A stretch of DNA of 11,730 nt, taken from Candidatus Aminicenantota bacterium (lineage in GTDB: Bacteria; Acidobacteriota; Aminicenantia; UBA2199). Both the position numbers and the translations under genes were made by a program. The DNA is taken from contig JAGLQA010000640.1 of NCBI GenBank assembly GCA_023137075.1, positions 1-11,730 on the forward strand, in the 5' to 3' direction. Below are positions 5,965-11,730 of the stretch, one piece after another; the stretch's first letter is position 1, and each line of letters starts with the position of its first letter. The notes beneath the pieces are model-generated. The model had not been told where the DNA came from. It saw only the letters and a list, made by a program, of their open reading frames with translations, and did no database searches.

Positions 5965-6825
5965 TTATTTTTTTAAGTTATCCAGTTTTTCGGGAATGGC
6001 AAGGATGGCACGGATGATATCGATGATGAGGAAGAACAAGACAAAGAGTATATAACTTGCTATAGGCAATAAGGTGAACTGTGCAATCATAATTGCACTG
6101 GCTGTACCGGAAGCAAGGGCGGCGCTAATCCTCGTATCGCTGAATAACCCGAAGGAATCGATAAACATGATTACGGTGAATACAGCGATACCGAGACCGA
6201 AAATGATGGGTACCAATCTCAACAATGTCTTCATAAAAAATGTAACAATACCGATGGCTTCCTGACCGGCAGAGGCTTCTCCAACAATTTCCATGGAGGC
6301 CGTTTCCACATTAAACGCAATCAGGGCAATAAATTCGAGGAAAACAAACATACCCAGTCCTGTTAAAAAGGCAGATAAACTGGGAAGCTTAATTGCCAGG
6401 TAGATATGGTAGAATAATGCCACGATTCCGGCCAGCATTGCCAGAAATCCTACGCAGTCGAGGAAGGCTTTAGATGCTAAGCGGGTGGGATTATTTTTAA
6501 TCAGGTTGTCACCTGCCGGTAAGAATCTATAGGCCGTATACTGTAGAACAAACACCACTATTACCCATATGATAGCATACAGGATAAGAGTACCGGCTCC
6601 GGCAGGGACGCGGATTGCCGCTATGATGAAGAATAGGAATCCCAACACTGCCGCAACGATTAAGCCGATATGCCCGATTAAAGTAAGCCACTTAATGCTG
6701 AAATCCAGCAACTTACCTGTCAATAAACCTTTGATAAATCCGATAAATTTTTCCAGTATTCTTACCGCAAAAAGGTGGCCTTCACCTCCACCCGGGGATT
6801 TTTTGGATTTTACTTTAGTTGCCAT
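5965..6825 (-). CDS. Six-helix integral membrane protein of unknown function
   Basis: The 286-residue product has a short basic, glycine-containing N-terminus (KVKSKKSPGGGEG) that is probably cytoplasmic and about six hydrophobic helices, near residues 47-71, 78-98, 121-144, 148-172, 200-223 and 248-274. The C-terminus ends in a charged EKLDNLKK tail. There is no cleavable signal peptide and no recognisable transporter, channel or enzyme motif. Expression signals are very strong: a near-consensus promoter at 6876-6904 and AAGGAGGTAAT directly before the ATG, which suggests an abundant protein. It sits downstream of an OmpA/MotB-like gene but is separated from it by a terminator-like hairpin and its own promoter. 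It does not look like MotA, ExbB or TolQ, whose conserved segments are absent. Function unknown. Confidence 0.8.
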   Translation of the reverse strand: MATKVKSKKSPGGGEGHLFAVRILEKFIGFIKGLLTGKLLDFSIKWLTLIGHIGLIVAAVLGFLFFIIAAIRVPAGAGTLILYAIIWVIVVFVLQYTAYRFLPAGDNLIKNNPTRLASKAFLDCVGFLAMLAGIVALFYHIYLAIKLPSLSAFLTGLGMFVFLEFIALIAFNVETASMEIVGEASAGQEAIGIVTFFMKTLLRLVPIIFGLGIAVFTVIMFIDSFGLFSDTRISAALASGTASAIMIAQFTLLPIASYILFVLFFLIIDIIRAILAIPEKLDNLKK

Positions 6826-6875
6826 ATTACCTCCTTGAAAGTTTTAATTTTGTATGAAAATGTAACTAAAACCTG

Positions 6876-6904
6876 ATTCTATGGGATTCGCCTGCAAAAG
6901 TCAA
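6876..6904 (-). promoter_or_regulatory. Strong sigma70-like promoter for the membrane-protein gene
   Basis: Minus-strand TTGACT (6899-6904), a 17-base spacer and TAGAAT (6876-6881) each differ from consensus at one position, at ideal spacing. The predicted start of transcription is about 44 bases before the ATG at 6825. Together with the perfect Shine-Dalgarno it is the strongest expression signal in the window. Confidence 0.65.
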
Positions 6905-6910
6905 GGGGAG

Positions 6911-6937
6911 AAAAAATAAAATTCAAAGGATTGAATT
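6911..6937 (-). terminator. Rho-independent-like terminator after the OmpA/MotB-like gene
   Basis: On the minus strand AATTCAA, a four-base loop and TTGAATT (6920-6937) form a 7-bp AT-rich stem followed by TTATTTTTT (6911-6919), about 19 bases after the gene's stop. The stem is weak because it has few GC pairs, but position and T-run fit a terminator, and a new promoter begins immediately downstream. Confidence 0.45.
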
Positions 6938-6955
6938 ATAGTTTTGCCCGGTTTT

Positions 6956-8050
6956 TTATTCCGTTCGTTTAATGATCTTGGGAATTAAAAAGAGTTCCAC
7001 CCGTCTATTTTTTGCTTTCCCCGCTTTTGTAGAATTGGACGCAATGGGTTTGTGCTCACCGTAACCCGCGGCTGTTAGGTAGTGGGGAGAAATACCTTTG
7101 CCGGCCAGGTATTTTACCACTTCTATGGCCCTGTAGGTGGAGAGGTCCCAATTGGATTCATACTTTTCCGTTTTTGCTTTAATCGGGACATTATCGGTAT
7201 GCCCGGCAATAAAAATATCGTTGTTTTGCACGTTCTTTTTTAATATGGGATATACCGATTCCAGCAGTTCTATTCCTTCCTTGCGCAATTTGTGGCTGCC
7301 GGTAGTGAACAAAATATCACCGGCAAAATTAACCCGCAAACGGCCATCCTCAATCTTCGTCTCCAGGATACCGACAGTTTTTTCTAAGTCCACTTTAATC
7401 CCTTCCAGGTTCGCTACCTGTTTCTTATGCTCGTCAAGCTCCTTCTTATATTTTTCTACTTCCTTTAGTTTCCGGATCAACTCCAGGTTTTTGTCTTTCA
7501 ACTCATTGTTCACCCTGATGGTTTCCCGGTTCAAACGGTTGATTTTCTCTCCTAATATTCCCTTTGAAACATCGATAATCTCTTTCGCTTTTTTATTAAA
7601 GGTCTTTTTAAATTCAGTTACGGTGGGATCATCGCTGGTGGTCGGATTCAAGATCGTCTCACCGGTGCCGGGTTTTAAGAATATTTTACCCATCTTCCCG
7701 GTCTCGGAAAAAGGCGTTCTCAGCAGAGCATCTTTAATCACCGCGGGATCGATCTTCGAATCGATTTCCCGGATCAGGTTTTTAAGTTCTTTCTGCTTCT
7801 GTTGCATTTCTCCCGAATAGGTTTCGTATTTCCTGTTCGCGGCTTCCAGGTCTTCTTTTGTCTCCTCTGATTTATCCTTTGATTCCGCCAGATCCGATGC
7901 CATGTCGATCCGGGTACGGAAAATTTCTTTATCAAAAATTCCGTTCAGGGTGTGCAGGACGATATCGGATAGAGCAATCCCCGCAATAAAGGTAACGATA
8001 AACCCCGAAATAAGAATAACCTGTTTAAATGCCGTGATTTTCAATATCAT
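6956..8050 (-). CDS. Inner-membrane-anchored OmpA/MotB-like peptidoglycan-binding protein
   Basis: The protein has 364 residues. One N-terminal membrane helix (about 11-32) is followed by long charged, coiled-coil-like stretches (about 47-98 and 165-235) and a C-terminal OmpA/MotB domain (about 237-357). In that domain IAGHTDNVPI (281-290), SNWDLSTYRAIEVVKYL, AAGYGEHKPIASN and NRRVEL (348-353) are the usual peptidoglycan-binding signatures. The layout is that of MotB- and TolR-like stator proteins or of cell-envelope spacers rather than a porin, since no beta-barrel is present. No MotA partner lies next to it, so a flagellar role is not supported. The start is placed at ATG 8050, with AAAGGAGGTATT immediately upstream. 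The frame can be opened five codons earlier at a TTG, but that start would lie on the Shine-Dalgarno itself. Confidence 0.85.
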   Translation of the reverse strand: MILKITAFKQVILISGFIVTFIAGIALSDIVLHTLNGIFDKEIFRTRIDMASDLAESKDKSEETKEDLEAANRKYETYSGEMQQKQKELKNLIREIDSKIDPAVIKDALLRTPFSETGKMGKIFLKPGTGETILNPTTSDDPTVTEFKKTFNKKAKEIIDVSKGILGEKINRLNRETIRVNNELKDKNLELIRKLKEVEKYKKELDEHKKQVANLEGIKVDLEKTVGILETKIEDGRLRVNFAGDILFTTGSHKLRKEGIELLESVYPILKKNVQNNDIFIAGHTDNVPIKAKTEKYESNWDLSTYRAIEVVKYLAGKGISPHYLTAAGYGEHKPIASNSTKAGKAKNRRVELFLIPKIIKRTE

Positions 8051-8098
8051 AATACCTCCTTTCAAGAAATTTCCTGACAGAACACGCCTGCGATCCTA

Positions 8099-8127
8099 AT
8101 AATATATGTCACTATTAAGGGCAGTAA
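8099..8127 (-). promoter_or_regulatory. Weak candidate promoter for the OmpA/MotB-like gene
   Basis: A good -10 (TATTAT, 8099-8104) stands 17 bases from a poor -35 (TTACTG, 8122-8127), in the 101-base gap after the peptidase gene. The gene may instead be transcribed from the promoter upstream of the foldase. Confidence 0.3.
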
Positions 8128-8151
8128 TCGGTTTCCGGGAATTGTAAGGCA

Positions 8152-9333
8152 TTATTTAATGATATATATCTCTTCCTGGGGGGAGGAGAGCCATTGGGCT
8201 CCATCTTTAGTAATAACCACCATCTCCTCGATAGTGACGACACCCTGCTGTATATATAATCGCGGCTCAATCGTAAATACCTGCCCCTCTTCTAAGGGAA
8301 TGAAGGGGAGATTGCCGTACCGTTCCCAATCCGGACCCAATAACGCGCCGCCGTCATGAGCTTTTCGACCGACCTGGTGACCCAGGGCATGGGGGTATTC
8401 CTTGTAACCCTGCGATACAATGTACTGCCTAACGATGCGGTCGATCTCGATACCTTTCACACCGGGTTTTAACGCCGCAAAAGCCCTTTTAATAGATTCA
8501 ATAATGGTTTCGATACCCTTTTTAACTTCAGCCGGGGGTAGGGTTTCGCCATCCTGTGAAATATACCAGGTCCTTTGCAGGTCGGAACAATATTTCTTAT
8601 AAATAACCCCGAAATCGGTATTAAATACCTCGCCTTTTTTGAGAACCCTGTCCGTAGGGCTGGAGTGGGCACCGGTTTCCTGGGGACCGGCGAAAACCGA
8701 GGGGCAGTGATCTTCTTCCCAGGATGCCTCGTACCCCAATTTTTTTCGTTCACCGGTAATGAATTCCGCCACCTGTTTCTCGGTAAGCCCGGGTTTCACA
8801 TAACCGGTAACCCGGTCGTATATTTGCAGGGTAATATCAATCGCTTTTTTAATGCGTCTTATTTCTTCCGGGGATTTTCTTCCCCTGATGCGGGCAATTA
8901 TATTCTCGGCAGAAACAAGCTTCTCGGCAAAATCCGTCCCTTGCAGCAATTCCAACAAGCTTAAATACCGGCCATAGGTGAGTCCATCGGCAGGAGGTGA
9001 GTCTTTCGAATAATCGATGGCGATTTTCCGGGGACTGTGTTTTTTCAATAATTTTAACAGGTCATCTCCGGGCGAATCTTTATAGGCAAAAATCTCATCA
9101 AATAGTTCGAGTCGTTTTATCTTTTCTATATCCAGGTTTCCCACTACGGCATATTTCTCCCCGGATTTAAAGAATAAAAAGAAGGAGAGCCAGGTCACGC
9201 CGGCACCAATCACATAATCCATAACCGGGTCTGTGAGGACTTCGGATTCCTTATCGACGACCAACCACAAATCTATATCGATACCGGGCTCATTCAGAAT
9301 TTCGATTGCCTGGGATATCTTTTCTCTTTCCAT
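8152..9333 (-). CDS. M24-family metallopeptidase (Xaa-Pro aminopeptidase-like)
   Basis: The 393-residue protein has the two-domain plan of aminopeptidase P/prolidase: a creatinase-like N-terminal domain (about 1-140) and a pita-bread catalytic domain (about 150-390). All five metal ligands of the family are in place: D240 (NTDFG), D251 (CSDLQRTW), H319 (LGHQVG), E356 (FTIEPRL) and E369 (VTIEEM). H223 (GAHSSP) matches the substrate-binding histidine. It is predicted to remove an N-terminal residue that precedes proline using two divalent metal ions, in the cytoplasm, as no signal peptide is present. Exact substrate preference (aminopeptidase versus dipeptidase) cannot be told. It starts 19 bases after the foldase gene, preceded by GCAGGAAG, so the two are probably one transcription unit. 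No frameshift or loss is seen. Confidence 0.92.
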   Translation of the reverse strand: MEREKISQAIEILNEPGIDIDLWLVVDKESEVLTDPVMDYVIGAGVTWLSFFLFFKSGEKYAVVGNLDIEKIKRLELFDEIFAYKDSPGDDLLKLLKKHSPRKIAIDYSKDSPPADGLTYGRYLSLLELLQGTDFAEKLVSAENIIARIRGRKSPEEIRRIKKAIDITLQIYDRVTGYVKPGLTEKQVAEFITGERKKLGYEASWEEDHCPSVFAGPQETGAHSSPTDRVLKKGEVFNTDFGVIYKKYCSDLQRTWYISQDGETLPPAEVKKGIETIIESIKRAFAALKPGVKGIEIDRIVRQYIVSQGYKEYPHALGHQVGRKAHDGGALLGPDWERYGNLPFIPLEEGQVFTIEPRLYIQQGVVTIEEMVVITKDGAQWLSSPQEEIYIIK

Positions 9334-9352
9334 GGTTTACATCTTCCTGCCG

Positions 9353-11338
9353 CTACTCATTAAATTTTGACATGATTCGTTCCTGTATTTCCTGGTATAG
9401 TTTCTGGTTGAATTTCTCAATTTTGTATTTTTCCCTGGCATTGGAGACAAAGGAAGCAAAAAAATTCATCTTCAAATCGTTTAGCTTTTGATTGTAGAAC
9501 CCTGTTTTTTCTTTCTCAAAATCCGTATCATCCATTATTTTTTTACTCTTAACCTTTACAATCGCTACCTGGTTTTCAAATTTTATCGGCGAAGAAAACC
9601 GCCCTTCTTCTAAGGCGAATATGATCTCATCCAAATCCTTTTTTCCCGGGAGATAGGATAACTTGTTTCCTCTCTTGTACTCATAAGCGGTCGAACTCAA
9701 CTTTTCATCTTTCAAATATTTTTCAATTTTTTTCTCATCATCTATTGCGTTTAATTTAGCCGTCACCTTTTGAGAATTTTTATCTAAGAATTCGATCTTC
9801 TTTGCCATTTCCACCCTGTTTTTCACCTGGACTTTTACGTTCTCTAAGAGTTCGATCTCCGGTTTGATAATCTCGATCAATTGTACGATTGCTATTCCCT
9901 TCATGAACTCGACCGGCCTGCTCACTTCCCCATCGTTCAAGGTGAATAATGCCCTGGAGATGTAACCTGCTTCATCGACTTCTTCGATTGGGTCCCCATT
10001 TTTCAGATTTCCCGTTTCGATTATCTTAACATCGAGCGCTTCGGCTTTGCTCTTTATATCCTTAGCATCTTTCAGTTTATTGTACGCTTTCCCGATTTTA
10101 TTTTGCACGATTTTATTCAATTGCGCGCCTTCAAAGTTTTCCCTTATCCTGTCCTTTACCTTGTCGAAGGGTTCCTGATGTTTTTCTACTTTTTCAGAAA
10201 CAAAGATAAGAGAGAATCCGCCCTGCCCGGTTTCGATAGTAGTGGATATCCCTTTTTCTTCAAGGCCTTCGATAATGGTCTTTTCCTGATCGGAAAAACT
10301 CTGCCAGTCCTGGTACCCGTAATCGCCACCCTGTTTTGCTCTCGCGCCCTGAGAGACTTCCCGGGCTTTTTGGGCAAAATTTTCAGGTGTTAACTCTTTC
10401 CGGAGTTCCTCGGCTTTTTTCAGGATATCTTCCCGACTCTTTTCATCGTATTTCAGGAATATCCGGGAGACCTTCATTTTCCCCGGAACAAAAAAAGAGT
10501 CCTTATTTTCCCGGTAGTAATCGAAGAGATCTTTCTCGCTGACTTCGATATCTTTTTTAAAGTCATCGAATTTATAAACAAGCACGCTGCCCTTTCGTTT
10601 TTCCGCTGTTTTGAAATCTTCTTTATGATCCTGGTAATACGCGTTTAACTCCTCATCCGTTACGTCGATTTTTTCCTTGATACGGTCGGGCCTGAGTACG
10701 ACAAAATCGAGGTTCACCTTATCCTTTTCCGCTTTATAATCCTCTCTAAGCGTTTCCTCATCAATCACCAGGGGCCCGGTGACAAGCTGCATGAATTTCT
10801 CACCGGTTATTTCATCACGTCTCTCTTTTTCGAACTCTTTGACCTTGATCCGGTTCATTGCCAGCAATTCTTCGTATTTTCGTTTACCGATAAATCGTCC
10901 GCCGGCGTGGCCTCCTTCTCTGAATATGTATATTTTGGTCAGCCCTTTCTGTTCATCCTGTCTAACGATGTTATAATCCTTGATCTTATTCGATAATTCT
11001 TCGTCTGAGACAGATAAATTCAGAGATTTTGCTTCTTTCCGTATAATAGTGGTGTTGATCATCCGCTGCAATACCTGTTCCGGGATACGCAGCTGCTTGA
11101 TGAGCGATTGGCTTATTTTGTTGTTAAATTGCTTGCTGTAATATTCGAGGGTCTGGCGCACTTCCGTGTAATATGCCTCTGCCGAAACGGTTATTCCGGC
11201 GATGGTAAACAGATCGGTCTCCTTTCCCGAACCGGCTTTAAAGGAATCCGTAAAAGAAAAACCTACTAAGAATGCAATAATAACCAGCCACAAGGTCCAC
11301 GAGTATCTTTTAAAATCGCTTCTCATCTTTCTAAGCAT
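9353..11338 (-). CDS. SurA/PpiD-like peptidyl-prolyl isomerase/periplasmic foldase
   Basis: The 661-residue protein has one N-terminal membrane anchor (about 14-31, WTLWLVIIAFLVGFSFTD) after a basic start, a SurA-N-like chaperone region (about 45-240) and a parvulin-type rotamase region (about 284-385, with GGDYGY at 337-342), then further domains to the end. This is the plan of PpiD: tethered to the inner membrane and facing the periplasm, helping newly exported proteins fold. Parvulins normally read HIL in the first strand; here it is VSRIFLK, with arginine for the active-site histidine, so isomerase activity may be lost while the chaperone role remains, as in E. coli PpiD's own parvulin domain. 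The closing pattern of a parvulin fold (F-L-x2-G-x-S-x-P) recurs at 459-490 and 570-600. GGAGG precedes the ATG, and a promoter lies at 11402-11430. Confidence 0.88.
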   Translation of the reverse strand: MLRKMRSDFKRYSWTLWLVIIAFLVGFSFTDSFKAGSGKETDLFTIAGITVSAEAYYTEVRQTLEYYSKQFNNKISQSLIKQLRIPEQVLQRMINTTIIRKEAKSLNLSVSDEELSNKIKDYNIVRQDEQKGLTKIYIFREGGHAGGRFIGKRKYEELLAMNRIKVKEFEKERRDEITGEKFMQLVTGPLVIDEETLREDYKAEKDKVNLDFVVLRPDRIKEKIDVTDEELNAYYQDHKEDFKTAEKRKGSVLVYKFDDFKKDIEVSEKDLFDYYRENKDSFFVPGKMKVSRIFLKYDEKSREDILKKAEELRKELTPENFAQKAREVSQGARAKQGGDYGYQDWQSFSDQEKTIIEGLEEKGISTTIETGQGGFSLIFVSEKVEKHQEPFDKVKDRIRENFEGAQLNKIVQNKIGKAYNKLKDAKDIKSKAEALDVKIIETGNLKNGDPIEEVDEAGYISRALFTLNDGEVSRPVEFMKGIAIVQLIEIIKPEIELLENVKVQVKNRVEMAKKIEFLDKNSQKVTAKLNAIDDEKKIEKYLKDEKLSSTAYEYKRGNKLSYLPGKKDLDEIIFALEEGRFSSPIKFENQVAIVKVKSKKIMDDTDFEKEKTGFYNQKLNDLKMNFFASFVSNAREKYKIEKFNQKLYQEIQERIMSKFNE

Positions 11339-11401
11339 TTTATTTTCCTCCGGTAATTAAATATATCTGAATTTTGTTTCATTTTTCATTCACAATGTTA
11401 T

Positions 11402-11430
11402 ATTTTAGTACATTTGCCCGCATATATCAA
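11402..11430 (-). promoter_or_regulatory. Sigma70-like promoter of the foldase-peptidase unit
   Basis: Minus-strand TTGATA (11425-11430), a 17-base spacer and TAAAAT (11402-11407) lie about 65 bases upstream of the foldase ATG at 11338. It is in the intergenic region between two divergently read genes. Confidence 0.55.
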
Positions 11431-11484
11431 GTAATAAACGAATAACTATTTACCTCTTGAAATTTTTTTTGGATATGGTACTCT

Positions 11485-11513
11485 TTGTATTCACTCTTTT
11501 ACGGGAAAATAAT
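11485..11513 (+). promoter_or_regulatory. Candidate promoter for the rightward edge gene
   Basis: Plus-strand TTGTAT (11485-11490), a 17-base spacer and AATAAT (11508-11513) precede the ATG at 11558 by 45 bases. The region is AT-rich, so such matches arise easily by chance; the position between divergent genes is the main support. Confidence 0.3.
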
Positions 11514-11557
11514 GTCCCTGAAAAGAGATTAGATAAAGAAAAAAAAGAAGGTGTGAT

Positions 11558-11730
11558 ATGCCGGAAGATGAGAAAAGTAAAGAGGGCAGGCATTCAACAA
11601 TCTATTTATCATTCAAAAAAATCTTCTTTTTCTCCATTTTTATACTTTTCGCGATGTTATTTTGGACTCCCCGGAACATATTTTGTCAAGAGATTGGATT
11701 TAAATATATAAAAAATTACAGTCCCAAAGA
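11558..11730 (+). CDS. N-terminus of a probable exported/membrane sensor with two-component-regulator propeller repeats (cut by edge)
   Basis: Only the first 57 codons are present. The ATG is preceded by GAAGGTGT at good spacing. A charged start (MPEDEKSKEGRHS) leads into a strong hydrophobic stretch (about 19-36, FKKIFFFSIFILFAMLFW), a signal peptide or membrane anchor. After it comes QEIGFKYIKNYSPK, which resembles the opening of proteins whose periplasmic part is a beta-propeller built from two-component-regulator repeats, often ending in a histidine kinase, a diguanylate cyclase or a transcription factor. The propeller assignment rests on this short segment and on memory of such openings, so it is tentative; the secreted nature is firmer. 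It is transcribed divergently from the foldase. Confidence 0.55.
   Translation, partial: MPEDEKSKEGRHSTIYLSFKKIFFFSIFILFAMLFWTPRNIFCQEIGFKYIKNYSPK

Noticed and set aside
7137..7820. Long plus-strand ORF (227 codons)
   Set aside because: It is antisense to the OmpA/MotB-like gene, serine/phenylalanine-rich as expected from the reverse of lysine/glutamate-rich coding, and lacks a start signal or domain.
6956..8050. Flagellar stator protein MotB
   Set aside because: The C-terminal domain and anchor fit, but no MotA or flagellar gene is nearby and the coiled-coil region is much longer than in MotB. A general OmpA/MotB-like label is safer.
8051..8065. TTG start five codons upstream for the OmpA/MotB-like gene
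   Set aside because: Those codons (encoding LKGGI) are the Shine-Dalgarno AAAGGAGGT itself. The ATG at 8050 is ideally spaced from it.
11457..11711. Plus-strand 84-codon ORF from a TTG near the right edge
   Set aside because: It overlaps the frame starting at ATG 11558, which has a ribosome-binding site, a signal-peptide-like segment and a recognisable continuation. The 84-codon frame has none of these.
1..11730. CRISPR array, transposase or integrase
   Set aside because: No regularly spaced direct repeats and no recombinase motifs were seen in any frame, so mobility of the left block is suggested only by context.

Overview
The window looks bacterial and Gram-negative. It has a periplasmic SurA/PpiD-type foldase, an inner-membrane-anchored OmpA/MotB-type protein, good Shine-Dalgarno sequences and sigma70-like promoters, and a moderately AT-rich base composition. 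The start of a sensor-like protein at the right edge resembles two-component-regulator 'propeller' proteins that are abundant in Bacteroidota, Acidobacteriota and Aminicenantes-like lineages. A lineage of the last kind is my guess only; no rRNA or other phylogenetic marker is present.

All complete genes lie on the minus strand; only the gene cut by the right edge is on the plus strand. Read in transcription order from the right, the first half is a household block: a SurA/PpiD-like peptidyl-prolyl isomerase (9353-11338, own promoter), an M24 aminopeptidase P-like peptidase 19 bases downstream (8152-9333), an OmpA/MotB-like anchored protein (6956-8050, start corrected), a six-helix membrane protein with a strong promoter of its own (5965-6825), an unknown 166-residue protein (5343-5843), and dUTPase (dut, 4909-5340).

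Between dut and the left block is an unusual stretch of about 540 bases (4372-4908). It holds a GC-rich multi-hairpin element (4747-4842), an AT-rich desert, what looks like the relic of a type II toxin-antitoxin pair (about 4499-4610), and a sigma70-like promoter with a perfect 12-bp palindrome in its spacer (4474-4502).

The left block is the most interesting part and reads as a probable, possibly undescribed, conflict/defence operon. After a possible 16-codon leader ORF come a 49-codon ORF with an excellent ribosome-binding site, a TIR-domain/P-loop ATPase protein (2676-4214), and, overlapping it by ATGA, a P-loop ATPase fused to a complete type I L-asparaginase domain (454-2679). A second, separate asparaginase gene with its own promoter (1-296, cut by the window edge) follows. 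The two ATPases share the same QCGKTS P-loop and a downstream GGxPxL motif, so they are probably paralogous modules that carry different effectors: TIR (NAD+-cleaving or signal-making in other systems) and asparaginase. A working hypothesis is that they act as paired subunits which, on sensing infection, switch on NAD+ and/or asparagine depletion. The defence role is inference from architecture and context.
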